Below are positions 1 through 9,608 of a stretch of DNA of 64,000 nucleotides, piece after piece. Under the pieces are notes generated by a model. The model was not told the DNA's origin. It was given only the letters and a program-made list of their open reading frames with translations, and made no database searches. This DNA is from Vibrio cincinnatiensis DSM 19608. GTDB taxonomy: Bacteria; Pseudomonadota; Gammaproteobacteria; Enterobacterales; Vibrionaceae. The DNA lies in assembly GCF_900167345.1 (NCBI RefSeq), contig NZ_FUXB01000015.1, positions 39,534-103,533 of the forward strand. The letters are read 5' to 3'. The position numbers and the translations under genes were made by a program. Position 1 is the stretch's first letter. Every line of letters starts with the position of its first letter.

Positions 1-460
1 CAAACTGACTCAGCTCAAACTGATTAGGAACAATGACATCGGCCATCGGCATCAACCGGGTCAATAGGTATTCACTAATCCCAGGCGCGACGATGCACCC
101 TTTATCTGGCGCAGACATCACGGGATCGCAAACATACAATGCCTCCCGATTGGCTTGTTTAACTTGCTGAACGGTCTCTTCTACCGCTAAACACTGTTCT
201 GCACTACCTTGGTAGCCCGTCAGTACCGCTTGGCATTTTTCTAACGCGCCAATATTGGCTAACCCACGCACTAATTCTCGAATATCATCGGCTGTGAACG
301 CTCGTCCGGTCCAGCCTTGTGGATACTGCGTATGGTTAGAAAACTGTACGGTGTGAATCGGCCACACTTCAAACCCCATCCGTTGCATGGGAAAAACAGC
401 ACTGCTGTTACCCGCATGGCCAAAAGAAACATGTGACTGGATAGTGAGGATACCTTGCAT
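1..460 (-). CDS. pdxY: Pyridoxal/pyridoxamine kinase PdxY, 3' part cut off by the window edge
   Basis: The protein phosphorylates pyridoxal in the vitamin B6 salvage pathway, in the cytoplasm. The reverse strand encodes about 153 residues from ATG at 460-458, beginning [20 protein letters not shown]. This is the typical PdxY/PdxK N-terminus, in which the Ser and the HxxFGHxGN segment contact the pyridine substrate. Further on it has the family motifs [15 protein letters not shown] and [12 protein letters not shown] Shine-Dalgarno (AGGAA) lies six bases before the ATG. The PfkB-type ATP site and catalytic Asp would lie beyond the left edge, so roughly the second half is missing. It diverges from dsbD. 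PdxY rather than PdxK is my choice from overall resemblance. Confidence 0.85.
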   Translation of the reverse strand, partial: MQGILTIQSHVSFGHAGNSSAVFPMQRMGFEVWPIHTVQFSNHTQYPQGWTGRAFTADDIRELVRGLANIGALEKCQAVLTGYQGSAEQCLAVEETVQQVKQANREALYVCDPVMSAPDKGCIVAPGISEYLLTRLMPMADVIVPNQFELSQF

Positions 461-647
461 CGTTCCTAACCTTTTTATTATCAATAGTTCAAAGAAAGCG
501 ACCTGCGTAAAATCGCAAAACGAACAGTGTATCTGACAATCGGTTATTTTCTAACTAATTTGTAAGAAAATATTAAGATAAGCCCTTGGCTGTATCTTGA
601 GCGAGACCTCGTATATAGTAACGTTTTTGACCGACTCAATCTGTGTG

Positions 648-2411
648 ATGATGCGTTTATTTCTTTCTCTGTTATTCGTGTTAACCAGCCTCACAAGCTC
701 TCCTTTGTTTGCTGCATTGAATGCCAAAAGTAGCTTCGACTTGAATAATCCCAACCGCTTTGTCTCGGTTGATCATGCCTTTCCATTTGCCTATTTTCAG
801 CAAAACAATCAGCTGTTTCTCGATTGGCAAATAAAAGAGGGGTATTACCTCTATCAAGAGAGATTGAGCATTCACGTTGAAAAAGCACAATTGGGAGAAT
901 ACTCCTTACCTGAGGGCCTGCCTTATCAGGACGAGTTTTTTGGCGATGTGATCATTTATGACTCTCCGCTCTCTCTTGTCCTGCCATTAAGCGATTATCA
1001 AGCTGGGGCACAATTAATTATCGAATACCAAGGCTGCGCCAAAGCGGGGTTCTGCTATCCGCCAGAAACTCGAATCGTTCGAATTGAACCTTTCGACCAT
1101 CAAGAGGCCACCCAACCCCTTCCCACAGCAGCGTCAAAAAGCGCCGTTTCAGGCTCTTCATCCCGATCGCTGACTGAGCAGTTAGCTCACAGTCGTTGGA
1201 CTCCGCTGCTGTTTTTATTATTAGGAATTGGTCTTGCTTTTACCCCTTGTGTATTGCCGATGTATCCTATTCTGACCAGTATTGTACTCGGGGGGGGAGC
1301 GCTCTCCCATCGTCGAGCTTTATGGCTAAGTTTTGTTTACGTACAAGGGATGGCGGTCACTTACACTCTGCTGGGGTTAGTTGTGGCCTCTGCGGGATTA
1401 CAATTTCAGGCAGCACTTCAACACCCTTATGTTCTCTCTATATTGAGCCTGCTTTTTATCTTCCTCGCCCTCTCGATGTTTGGCTTATATAACTTACAAC
1501 TTCCTAGCTCACTGCAAACCAAGCTCAACCAAATCAGCCAGCAGCAACAAGGCGGACGATTAAGTGGTGTCTTTCTTATGGGAGTGATTTCTGGTCTCGT
1601 CTGCTCACCGTGTACCACAGCCCCCCTGTCAGGAGCATTGCTGTACGTTGCACAGAGTGGTGATCTCATAACAGGAGCTCTCGCTCTCTATGCCTTGGCA
1701 TTAGGAATGGGCATTCCACTAATATTGGTTGCGGTATTTGGAAATAGACTGCTTCCCAAAGCCGGGGAATGGATGAATCGAGTCAAGGTACTGTTTGGCT
1801 TTGTCTTACTAGCCGCCCCGATTTTTTTACTAGAGCGTATTCTCCCCTCCTTTTGGTCAACCATGCTATGGTCCTTACTCGGCTTAGCCGCTTTTGGCTG
1901 GTTATATCACATCAAAAACACCCTTACTTTTGCCGGATGGAAACAGAGTTTGCTGGGTATTGTCGCTATTCTCGGTTTGTTGGCTTCCGCTCAACCGTTG
2001 CTCAACCACTGGTTTAACCCTGCTGGGCAACCCACACAGCAAACAGCCTCTCTGTTTCAACGTATTCATAATATTGAAGAGTTAGAAGCACAACTGGCAT
2101 TGGCAAAAGCCGCCGGAAAACCCGTTATGTTAGATTTTTATGCCGACTGGTGCGTGGCATGTAAAGAGTTTGAAAAATATACCTTTCATCAGCCTACGGT
2201 TGAAAGCAAACTACAAAGCTTTGTCTTACTGCAAGCGGATGTGACGAAAAATCAATCTCAAGATATTGAGCTATTACAGGAACTCCAAGTGCTGGGGCTC
2301 CCCACGATTGATTTTTGGGATGCACAAGGTCAAAGAATACCTCAAGCGAGAATCAGTGGCTTTATGCCTGAAGATCGCTTTCTTACACACTTAAAGCAAT
2401 TTCAACTTTAA
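648..2411 (+). CDS. dsbD: Thiol:disulfide interchange protein DsbD
   Basis: This inner-membrane protein carries electrons from cytoplasmic thioredoxin to periplasmic DsbC, DsbG and CcmG-type partners. All three redox domains are visible. After a signal peptide ending near SPLFA comes the periplasmic alpha domain with Cys130 and Cys136 ([11 protein letters not shown]). The membrane domain has Cys201 ([10 protein letters not shown]) and Cys319/Cys322 (VCSPCTT). The C-terminal thioredoxin-like domain has Cys502/Cys505 (DWCVACK). The length of 587 residues fits the family. The frame is open from a TTG at 597, but the hydrophobic signal sequence starts at the tandem ATG codons 648/651, so I chose 648; there is no strong Shine-Dalgarno for either. 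A run of eight G lies in the membrane domain at 1290-1297. Confidence 0.95.
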   Translation: MMRLFLSLLFVLTSLTSSPLFAALNAKSSFDLNNPNRFVSVDHAFPFAYFQQNNQLFLDWQIKEGYYLYQERLSIHVEKAQLGEYSLPEGLPYQDEFFGDVIIYDSPLSLVLPLSDYQAGAQLIIEYQGCAKAGFCYPPETRIVRIEPFDHQEATQPLPTAASKSAVSGSSSRSLTEQLAHSRWTPLLFLLLGIGLAFTPCVLPMYPILTSIVLGGGALSHRRALWLSFVYVQGMAVTYTLLGLVVASAGLQFQAALQHPYVLSILSLLFIFLALSMFGLYNLQLPSSLQTKLNQISQQQQGGRLSGVFLMGVISGLVCSPCTTAPLSGALLYVAQSGDLITGALALYALALGMGIPLILVAVFGNRLLPKAGEWMNRVKVLFGFVLLAAPIFLLERILPSFWSTMLWSLLGLAAFGWLYHIKNTLTFAGWKQSLLGIVAILGLLASAQPLLNHWFNPAGQPTQQTASLFQRIHNIEELEAQLALAKAAGKPVMLDFYADWCVACKEFEKYTFHQPTVESKLQSFVLLQADVTKNQSQDIELLQELQVLGLPTIDFWDAQGQRIPQARISGFMPEDRFLTHLKQFQL

Positions 2412-2418
2412 TTTCGTT

Positions 2419-2448
2419 GGCAGATAAGTCTCGTTCTGTTTATCTGCC
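2419..2448 (+). terminator. Hairpin after dsbD, probable weak terminator
   Basis: A perfect 9-base stem (GGCAGATAA at 2419-2427 with TTATCTGCC at 2440-2448) starts eight bases after the dsbD stop. It is followed by CCCTTTATTTCC rather than a clean T run, so efficiency is uncertain. Confidence 0.45.
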
Positions 2449-2827
2449 CCCTTTATTTCCCTCGTTAAATATCTCTTCTTTTTTTGTGACACAGCATCTG
2501 GTTTACTGTAACCATAAGAAACCCCTGCTCATTACCAAGAAAACATATTTTCTACAAATAAGATAACTCCCCCCAATATATCCTTGCTCCTCCCCCCTTC
2601 TCATCCTGCAAAATGTGCGCTTTTTCAAGACCATTCAACCTACCAATCGTGACCATGAATCCTAGATTGTGATTTTTATCGTTCTAAAAAATCTTTACCG
2701 CCACGGCTCACATTTTGTACAGGTTGCTTGTCCCTAGCATACGGAGTGGATTTACACATTCGCTAATAAGATGATGTTTTCAATTAAAAACCTTCACTAA
2801 TTAGATATAAAATCAGGGACTTAGAAC
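2449..2827. other. Intergenic region upstream of the pullulanase gene
   Basis: A gene-free, AT-rich stretch that must hold the pullulanase promoter. It contains two MalT-box-like words (listed separately) and single CRP half-sites (TGTGA at 2486-2490 and 2668-2672) whose second arms are poor. TATAAA at 2805-2810 could be a -10 element, but I cannot see a convincing -35. The pullulanase Shine-Dalgarno (AGGGA) is at 2815-2819. I see no open reading frame that looks real here. Confidence 0.5.
2586..2608 (-). promoter_or_regulatory. Candidate pair of MalT boxes
   Basis: Read on the minus strand, 2595-2586 is GGGGAGGAGC, nine of ten matches to the MalT box GGGGA(T/G)GAGG, and 2608-2599 is CAGGATGAGA, seven of ten with an intact GGATGAG core. 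MalT activates maltodextrin genes, including pulA in Klebsiella. The boxes lie about 220 bases before the pullulanase start. Orientation and distance are not obviously those of a textbook MalT promoter, so this is a candidate only. Confidence 0.35.
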
Positions 2828-5800
2828 GTGAACAAACCTAACCTTTCAGCATTAAGCAAAGCAATGCTACCCATTTTGGCAGGTAGCCTACTGGTCGGAT
2901 GTAATTCCTCATCCGACGATACCGCATCAACAGAAACACAAACCGTCACCGTTTTTTATAAAGCCGATCCCACACTCAGCAACCAAAGCAGCGATAGTGA
3001 CCTCTATCAAGGACTCACTCTACATGTATGGAATGGAGGAAGTTGCCTTGCATATGGAGGGAATGATACCGACTGGAATGATGGGCTCATTCCTAATGGC
3101 ATTGATGCGACCTACGGTGCTTACTGGCAGCTACCCTATACTCAAGATGCGTCACAATGTATCAATATGATCCCTCACTTTGGTAACGATAAACCCTTGG
3201 GCGATTTCGATGCCAAAATTGACCTAACTCAGTTAGGAGAGGATTCTTCCGTCTATACCCAACAAGGCGTCGCTGCCGTTTACCCTGAGTTAATCGCTAA
3301 AGATGATCTACCCACCAATACCGTGCGTATTTACCTTAGTAGCAAACAAGATGGTGATGAACATGATTTTTCACTGTATGTTTGGAATAATGACTCGTGT
3401 ACAAGCTATGCAGGCGCACCTGTGAACTGGGAGACGGCTCTCAAACCCACCGCTTACAGTAATACCTATGGTGCCTATTGGGATATAGAAACGAATGGCA
3501 ATGATGACTGTATCAATATAATCCCTAAAAATTCCGTCGGTTATCAAACCGCTGATCTAAAATTTGAATTTGCCAAACAAGGTGCCATTGGCCCTATTGG
3601 TATGGTGTTTAAAGGCACTAACAAAGTCTTTTATCAGCCACTGGCAAACTTACCCCAAAATCAAGTTGAACTTAGCGGGGCGAGCGCTATTTTTTCCGAT
3701 AGCAATACCTTATTAATTGGAAATAAAGAGGCAACCTCAGTCGCACTCTACTACTCAGAACAAGGGACACTCAGCTTTGATTCAACCACCAAAACCGTCT
3801 CAGGTTTTGACAAAGAGTTCACCTCAGACAGCGCCGCTTCCACAAACTGGCAGACGAAGAAACCTCACCTAAAAGACAACTTTGTTGGCTTTAGCTTTGA
3901 CTACACCGAATCAGAACTCCAGCAATTACTAAAAGGACAACTCTGGTTAGTCGCTAGCGATAGTAGTGGGGCCATTCAAGCGACCGAAGTCCAACTGGCC
4001 AGTGCTTTAGATTCACTCTATGCCGATGCTGCCAGTCAGCTAGCATATGGGGCATTAATCAATGGTAACACAACCACATTCCGCCTCTGGGCTCCGACTG
4101 CGCAATCCGTCAAGTTGATCCCCTATAGTGCGGATAAACAAGCGCAAACCGCCATTTCGATGAGTTTTGATACCGCTTCAGGTAGCTGGTCAGCGATTGA
4201 TACCGATCTAAAACACGGGGATTTCTATCGTTATCAAGTCACGGTTTATCACCCTGCAACCAATACCGTAGAAACCTATGAAGTCACTGACCCTTACTCA
4301 CTGAGCTTAGCCATCAACTCGGAATACAGCCAAGTGGTGGACCTTTCTCACTCAGAGGTAACCCCTAGTGGCTGGGAGAGCCTTAATGCCCCCCATCAGC
4401 AAGATAACCCAGCTCAATTCGTCTTGTATGAAGCTCATGTGCGTGATTTTTCGGCATTAGATGATAGCACGACCAATAAAGGCAAATTCTTAGCTTTCAC
4501 CGAGTCAGATTCGGTTCCCGTCAAGCACCTGAAAGCATTAGCAGAGTCAGGTGTGACCCATCTACACTTACTCCCAGTGTTTGATATTGCCACGATCAAT
4601 GAAGATAAAGATAAAGTCGCCGATATTGATCAACCCTTTAGCAAACTCTGCACATTACAACCTAATGTGAAAAATGATGTGGCCTTTGGCAGTTACTGCT
4701 CAAGCGGTGACACCATTTCGGCGGTCTTTAAGGCCTTGCAAAGTGATGATAAGCAGACTCAAGCCGTACAACGTTTGAATGGGTTTGTCCGTGATGTGGA
4801 TAGTTTTAACTGGGGGTACGATCCATTCCATTACACGGTGCCTGAAGGTTCTTATTCGACCGATCCAGATGGTTTAACCCGTATTAAAGAGTTTCGTGAA
4901 ATGGTGATGGCAATCAAAAACGACATCGGAATGAATGTTGTCGTTGATGTCGTGTATAACCATACTAACGAAGCGGGAGTATCAGATAAGTCGGTGCTAG
5001 ACCGTATCGTCCCTTGGTACTATCAACGACTCAATGAATTTTCAGGACAAGTCGAAAATTCGACCTGCTGCTCCAATACCGCGCCAGAAAACCGTATGTT
5101 TGCCAAGCTGATTGATGACTCCATTAAAACTTGGACAAAAGAGTACAAAATTGATGCTTTCCGCTGGGACTTAATGGGGCACCATCCTTTAGATCAAATG
5201 CTTAACACCTTAGAGGTAGCGAAAAGTATTAACCCTGACGTTTACTTCTATGGGGAAGGCTGGGACTTTGGCGAAGTAGCGAGCGATCGCATGTTCATTC
5301 AAGCCTCCCAATCGAACTTAGCTGGAACAGGTATTGGTTCATTCTCTGACCGTCTACGAGATGCGGTACGCGGTGGGGGACCATTTGATGGTGGAGACGA
5401 CTTACGTAGCAAACAAGGTTTTGGTAATGGGATTTTTGTTCAGCCTAACGATAAAGCATCAACACCCAACCGTGCTGATGCTTTACACCTTGCCGATTTA
5501 GTTCGCTTAGGCATGGCGGGGAACTTAAAAGCGTTTGAATTTACCGATAGCAAAGGCAACCTCATCAAAGGTTCTGAGCTTAATTATAACGGACAAGATG
5601 CGGGTTATGCACAAGATGCGTGGGAGATTCAAAACTACGTATCCAAACACGATAACCAAACGCTGTGGGATAATAACCAATATAAAATTGATTATTCTGT
5701 TCCGGTTGATACTCGAGTTCGTATGCAAGCGGTGAGTTTATCCACCGCGATGCTCGGGCAAGGGGTTCCTTTCATCCATATGGGCAGTGAGCTACTGCGT

Positions 5801-6382
5801 TCTAAATCGATGCAACGAGATTCTTATGACTCCGGTGACTGGTATAACCGCGTTGACTTCACCATGGACAGTCACAACTGGGATATTGGCTTACCTCGTC
5901 AGGATAAAGATGGCGATAACTGGAATATTATTAAGGAAGTCATTGCTGGATCCGATACCAATGCCAAACCAGCGAAAGAACAGATTGAAGCCATGAATCG
6001 TTATTTTCATGAACTGGCTCAACTGCGTGCCTCTTCTGGTCTATTTACGCTAGGTAAAGGCTCAGAAATCATTTCACGAGTGAAATTCCATAATACCGGT
6101 GTCGATCAGATTGCAGGCGTTATCGTGATGAGCATCGATAATAGCGACTCGCTGTTTGATGCCACTATTGACGAAAAACGCGAAGGAATAGTGGTAGTCA
6201 TTAATGCTTCACCTGATGATTTAACTAACTTTGCTCACTTCGATGCTAGCGGTTATACACTTCACACTGTTCAGGCAAATGCGAACACTGACTCTATTGG
6301 TTATAACGCAGAGATTACCAGTGACAAACTCTCTGTTCCTGCTTGGTCTGTTGCGGTATTTGAAAAACTGACTGCTCAATAG
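2828..6382 (+). CDS. pulA: Pullulanase-type alpha-1,6-glucosidase, lipoprotein (GH13)
   Basis: Hydrolyses alpha-1,6 branch points of pullulan, glycogen or amylopectin, feeding maltodextrins to the cell. The 1184 residues start with a lipoprotein signal (lipobox LLVGC, Cys25 followed by Asn, so outer-membrane sorting rather than inner-membrane retention). Two tandem carbohydrate-binding modules of the CBM41/PUD type follow (about 38-155 and 168-280; both carry SC...YGAYW). Next come a linker domain, a CBM48-like domain (about 405-500) and the GH13 barrel. GH13 regions are visible: VVVDVVYNHT, AFRWDLMG with nucleophile Asp781, YFYGEGWD with acid/base Glu810, and KHDNQ with Asp942. The pullulanase signature FNWGYDPFHY is also present. 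Start codon is GTG with AGGGA nine bases upstream. It stands alone between dsbD and crbR. Confidence 0.93.
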   Translation: MNKPNLSALSKAMLPILAGSLLVGCNSSSDDTASTETQTVTVFYKADPTLSNQSSDSDLYQGLTLHVWNGGSCLAYGGNDTDWNDGLIPNGIDATYGAYWQLPYTQDASQCINMIPHFGNDKPLGDFDAKIDLTQLGEDSSVYTQQGVAAVYPELIAKDDLPTNTVRIYLSSKQDGDEHDFSLYVWNNDSCTSYAGAPVNWETALKPTAYSNTYGAYWDIETNGNDDCINIIPKNSVGYQTADLKFEFAKQGAIGPIGMVFKGTNKVFYQPLANLPQNQVELSGASAIFSDSNTLLIGNKEATSVALYYSEQGTLSFDSTTKTVSGFDKEFTSDSAASTNWQTKKPHLKDNFVGFSFDYTESELQQLLKGQLWLVASDSSGAIQATEVQLASALDSLYADAASQLAYGALINGNTTTFRLWAPTAQSVKLIPYSADKQAQTAISMSFDTASGSWSAIDTDLKHGDFYRYQVTVYHPATNTVETYEVTDPYSLSLAINSEYSQVVDLSHSEVTPSGWESLNAPHQQDNPAQFVLYEAHVRDFSALDDSTTNKGKFLAFTESDSVPVKHLKALAESGVTHLHLLPVFDIATINEDKDKVADIDQPFSKLCTLQPNVKNDVAFGSYCSSGDTISAVFKALQSDDKQTQAVQRLNGFVRDVDSFNWGYDPFHYTVPEGSYSTDPDGLTRIKEFREMVMAIKNDIGMNVVVDVVYNHTNEAGVSDKSVLDRIVPWYYQRLNEFSGQVENSTCCSNTAPENRMFAKLIDDSIKTWTKEYKIDAFRWDLMGHHPLDQMLNTLEVAKSINPDVYFYGEGWDFGEVASDRMFIQASQSNLAGTGIGSFSDRLRDAVRGGGPFDGGDDLRSKQGFGNGIFVQPNDKASTPNRADALHLADLVRLGMAGNLKAFEFTDSKGNLIKGSELNYNGQDAGYAQDAWEIQNYVSKHDNQTLWDNNQYKIDYSVPVDTRVRMQAVSLSTAMLGQGVPFIHMGSELLRSKSMQRDSYDSGDWYNRVDFTMDSHNWDIGLPRQDKDGDNWNIIKEVIAGSDTNAKPAKEQIEAMNRYFHELAQLRASSGLFTLGKGSEIISRVKFHNTGVDQIAGVIVMSIDNSDSLFDATIDEKREGIVVVINASPDDLTNFAHFDASGYTLHTVQANANTDSIGYNAEITSDKLSVPAWSVAVFEKLTAQ

Positions 6383-6407
6383 TCCTTTACAATAGAGAAA
6401 ATAAATT

Positions 6408-6448
6408 CAGCGCCAAATGGGTATTAGCCGATTTGGCGCTGCTGTTTT
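6408..6448 (+). terminator. Rho-independent terminator after the pullulanase gene
   Basis: An 11-base perfect stem, CAGCGCCAAAT (6408-6418) with ATTTGGCGCTG (6431-6441), is followed by CTGTTTTA. It starts 25 bases after the stop codon. Confidence 0.75.
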
Positions 6449-6563
6449 ACCGTGAATAACGAAAAAGAGGGATACAGTTCAGAGTTTTTATGTCTAGCGA
6501 TTGTCCCTGTGGTTAAAGAGGACAATAATTTCCATAACTAAATATTTAAAAGTGTTTAACATT

Positions 6564-7193
6564 ATGGACTCAACCTACACCATTATTATTGCTGATGATC
6601 ATCCGTTATTTCGTAATGCATTATTTCAGTCGGTGCATATGGCCGTCAGTGGAGCCAACTTGCTAGAAGCCGATAGCCTTGATGCCTTGCTCACTCTACT
6701 CAGCAAACAAAATGAGCCCGACTTGTTGCTACTGGATTTGAAAATGCCTGGCGCCAATGGGATGTCTGGCCTCATTCAACTACGTTCAGAATATCCAGAA
6801 TTACCTATCGTCGTCATTTCCGCTAATGAAGAACCCACCATCGTTTCACAAGTAAAAACTCATGGTGCTTTTGGCTTTATTCCTAAATCCAGCGATATGC
6901 GCACGCTAATCAGTGCTCTTAATCAAGTTCTCAATGGTGATCCCTATTTCCCAGAAGGCTTGATTGTGAATCATGCCGCCTGTGATGATGTTGCTGAGAA
7001 AATAGCCGCCTTAACACCGCAACAGTATAAAGTGTTAGGCATGTTATCCGACGGGCTGCTCAATAAACAAATTGCCTACGAACTTCACGTTTCAGAAGCC
7101 ACCATAAAAGCGCATATGACGGCCATTTTCCGTAAACTTGGGGTAAAAAATCGCACTCAAGCAGTGATTTTACTCAAACAAGTCCATGAATAA
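6564..7193 (+). CDS. crbR: NarL/LuxR-family response regulator, probable acetate-switch regulator CrbR
   Basis: A 209-residue response regulator. The receiver domain (about 1-125) shows the acidic pair in IIADDHPLF, the phospho-acceptor Asp58 in LLDLKMPG and the Lys in FIPKSS. A LuxR-type helix-turn-helix (about 145-205: LTPQQYKVLGML, ATIKAHMTAIFRKL) follows. Start chosen at the ATG at 6564; the frame extends to a TTG at 6501, but that would add 21 residues before the usual receiver start. From memory, V. cholerae has such a regulator (CrbR, VC2702) beside nhaP2, with its kinase CrbS encoded elsewhere, and it activates acs. No histidine kinase partner is adjacent here, which fits. The family call is firm, the symbol is from synteny. 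Its stop codon directly abuts that of nhaP2. Confidence 0.75.
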   Translation: MDSTYTIIIADDHPLFRNALFQSVHMAVSGANLLEADSLDALLTLLSKQNEPDLLLLDLKMPGANGMSGLIQLRSEYPELPIVVISANEEPTIVSQVKTHGAFGFIPKSSDMRTLISALNQVLNGDPYFPEGLIVNHAACDDVAEKIAALTPQQYKVLGMLSDGLLNKQIAYELHVSEATIKAHMTAIFRKLGVKNRTQAVILLKQVHE

Positions 7194-8939
7194 TTAATGC
7201 GCCTCAGGCTCCTTTTGCTCTTCAGGCGGTAAACGTAAACCAACTTTGGTCACCTGCCAGTCAACCACATCGGCGACAATCCAATGTAAGCCATAACACT
7301 CAAACTGGTCACCTAATACTGGGGTTCCCCCTAAATGCTCAGTGACCAACTCTTTCAACGTCATATTTTGATCTATCGCGCTAAGATCTAAGCCATAAAG
7401 TGGAGCAATATCCATTAATTGAGCGTCAACATCTAAGAAGAAATCGCCAAAGAAACGCGCTAAAGAAGCTTTTTCTGGTGCTTCACTAAACAGCTGACTC
7501 AACGCTTGGAGATCTTTTTCCTGACCTAATACACAAAGAATATCCCCTTCTTGCAACTGAGTGCTACCTGACGGGTGTAAGAGTTGCTGCTGACGAAAAA
7601 CGGCAGCGATCCGAGTCCCTTCTGGCATAAATAAATTCCGCAACGGCTCACCAATACACCACTTATCTTGCTTTAACGTATAAACAAAAAGTTCCCATTC
7701 ACTGGTCGGAAAAGCTTCCACCCCCGTACGGTAAATGGGTTCCGGTTTCGGTGGAAGCTCGACTTTCGCTAAACTCATGGCTTTTGTCAGCGTTCCGCCC
7801 TGCACCACCAGAGAAACCATGACCACGAAAAAAGCTAGGTTAAAATAGAGCTGCGCTTCTGGCAGCCCCGCCATCATTGGAAATACAGCTAAAATAATCG
7901 GAACGGCTCCTCTTAACCCAACCCAAGAGGTAAACCATTTCTCACGAGCAGTGAAGCTTTTAAAAGGTAATAAGCCAATCCAAACCGAGATGGGACGAGC
8001 AAAGAAAATCATGCCAAATGCCAACGCTAACCCCGGAAGCATAATGTCCATTAAGTTAGAAGGAGTAACCAATAATCCGAGAACTAAGAACATACCGATT
8101 TGAGCAAGCCATGTCATACCATCCAACACGTTAAGAATGGAATGGCGGCTACGCGTTGGGCGATTCCCCAGCAGAAGCCCCACCATGTAGATAGACAGAA
8201 TACCACTTCCCCCTAAGGTATTAGAAAGCGCAAAAATAATCAGCCCACCACTCACAGTAAGAATAGAATAGAGCCCCTCTGGAAGCTGAGTTTTATTAAT
8301 CAGTTTCCAGAGCAGCCAGCCCCCAACTAATCCAAGCAATGCCCCAATACCAAATTGCTGAAGAAAACTCATCGCTAAGAAACCCGCGCTCAGATCCACG
8401 CCTTGATTGCCCAGCACACTGATCAAAGTGACCGTCAAAAACACTGCCATCGGGTCATTGGTTCCCGATTCAATTTCGAGTGTAGAACCCACGCGTTCGT
8501 TTAAGTTACGACCTTTAAGCAAAGAGAAAACCGCCGCCGCATCGGTTGAACCGACAATCGCTCCCACTAATATTCCTTGTAACAGGGATAATTCAAACAG
8601 CAACGTCGCCATTAATCCCGTTAAAATCGTGGTTAGCGCCACACCCAAGGTTGCCAACGATATGGAAGGCCAGAAAGCCACACGGAAACTCGCAACGCGA
8701 GTGCGCATGCCCCCATCCAATAAAATAATGGCAAGGGCAAGGTTACTAACCAAATAAGCGAGCGGATAATTATCAAAAATAATACCACCAATCCCATCTT
8801 CTCCCGCTAACATGCCAACAGCCAGAAACATTAATAGAATCGGAATGCCCAATTTAGAAGAAACGGGACTTAGCAACACACTTAATGCGATCAGTAATGC
8901 ACCAACCAGAAAAAAGCTGTTAATTGTTATTGCGTCCAC
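7194..8939 (-). CDS. nhaP2: K+/H+ antiporter NhaP2 (CvrA)
   Basis: Inner-membrane CPA1-type antiporter that expels K+ in exchange for protons, protecting against K+ load at low pH. The 581 residues match the family length. About twelve hydrophobic segments fill residues 1-390, with the conserved [14 protein letters not shown] segment seen here as [14 protein letters not shown] and the [10 protein letters not shown] motif carrying the acidic ion-binding residues. The cytoplasmic part has a TrkA-C/RCK-C domain (about 405-490) and a CorC/HlyC-like C-terminal domain. Start codon is GTG at 8939 with a strong AGGGAGG just upstream. Transcribed convergently with crbR with no base between the two stop codons. 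Confidence 0.9.
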   Translation of the reverse strand: MDAITINSFFLVGALLIALSVLLSPVSSKLGIPILLMFLAVGMLAGEDGIGGIIFDNYPLAYLVSNLALAIILLDGGMRTRVASFRVAFWPSISLATLGVALTTILTGLMATLLFELSLLQGILVGAIVGSTDAAAVFSLLKGRNLNERVGSTLEIESGTNDPMAVFLTVTLISVLGNQGVDLSAGFLAMSFLQQFGIGALLGLVGGWLLWKLINKTQLPEGLYSILTVSGGLIIFALSNTLGGSGILSIYMVGLLLGNRPTRSRHSILNVLDGMTWLAQIGMFLVLGLLVTPSNLMDIMLPGLALAFGMIFFARPISVWIGLLPFKSFTAREKWFTSWVGLRGAVPIILAVFPMMAGLPEAQLYFNLAFFVVMVSLVVQGGTLTKAMSLAKVELPPKPEPIYRTGVEAFPTSEWELFVYTLKQDKWCIGEPLRNLFMPEGTRIAAVFRQQQLLHPSGSTQLQEGDILCVLGQEKDLQALSQLFSEAPEKASLARFFGDFFLDVDAQLMDIAPLYGLDLSAIDQNMTLKELVTEHLGGTPVLGDQFECYGLHWIVADVVDWQVTKVGLRLPPEEQKEPEAH

Positions 8940-9327
8940 TCACCCTCCCTATTCTTCTGTGCACAAGCTCACTATGTTAGTAAACATGTTAATATGATTT
9001 AACGATGTATTGTGCACTAATTCATAGCATCTTAACGAAAACTTTATGTAAACAATTCCTGACTTTCCTCCTTTTCCCCTCCAACAAGATGAAGGCAGTC
9101 GTGATCTGACTGACTCTTCACTCCTAGGTAGTTATTATACTTTTGGCTAAATTAACAAATACACAACAACCAAGAAAAGCAAAACAAAACCTCAATCAAT
9201 TGAAAATTAAAGCAATATTAATTACACCCGCCAGACTAAAGTTGCACAGATCCCACATTGAAACCCTGCTAACCTAATCGAGTAACAATTATTTAACACA
9301 AACATCGCAATAGCGAAGGAGAAGGCC
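8940..9327. other. Divergent intergenic region nhaP2 / symporter operon
   Basis: 388 AT-rich bases carrying the promoters of nhaP2 (leftward) and of the symporter pair (rightward). A CRP-like palindrome TGTGC-N6-TCATA (eight of ten core matches) lies at 9011-9026, about 300 bases before the symporter gene. TTGCAC at 9242-9247 could be a -35, but the nearest -10-like word (TGCTAA) is spaced too far. The Shine-Dalgarno for the small subunit, AAGGAGAAGG, ends just before 9328. I see no coding potential. Confidence 0.45.
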
Positions 9328-9594
9328 ATGGCGTTCGAATCAACGAAACATGCACAAGCCTATTGGAAAGAGAACTTAACCATTATGGGATCACTGCTTG
9401 CTGCATGGTTTCTCGTCTCTTACGGTGCCGGTATTTTATTTGTTGATGCTCTCAATAATATTCAATTCGGCGGTTTTAAACTGGGATTTTGGTTTGCACA
9501 ACAAGGATCAATCTACACCTTTGTCGCCTTAATCTTTATTTACGTCTGGCGCATGAACGCGCTTGATAAAAAATACCAAGTACAGGAAGACTAA
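9328..9594 (+). CDS. Small subunit of a sodium:solute symporter (DUF4212, VC_2704 type)
   Basis: An 88-residue membrane protein with two hydrophobic segments (about 15-40, containing LLAAWFLVSYGAG, and 60-80, containing YTFVALIFIYVW) joined by a loop with FGGFKLGFWFAQQGS. This is the signature of the family annotated as putative solute:sodium symporter small subunit, which is always encoded just before a large SLC5-type subunit, as here (14 bases upstream of the next gene). Excellent Shine-Dalgarno. It probably forms a complex with the large subunit; the exact substrate is unknown, with acetate or another short carboxylate suggested only by relatives. Confidence 0.85.
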   Translation: MAFESTKHAQAYWKENLTIMGSLLAAWFLVSYGAGILFVDALNNIQFGGFKLGFWFAQQGSIYTFVALIFIYVWRMNALDKKYQVQED

Positions 9595-9608
9595 GAAGGG
9601 TAGATAAT

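Noticed and set aside
8407..8757. 116-codon plus-strand frame opposite nhaP2.
   Set aside because: Codon pattern and residue content are those of an antisense shadow; nhaP2 on the other strand is certain.
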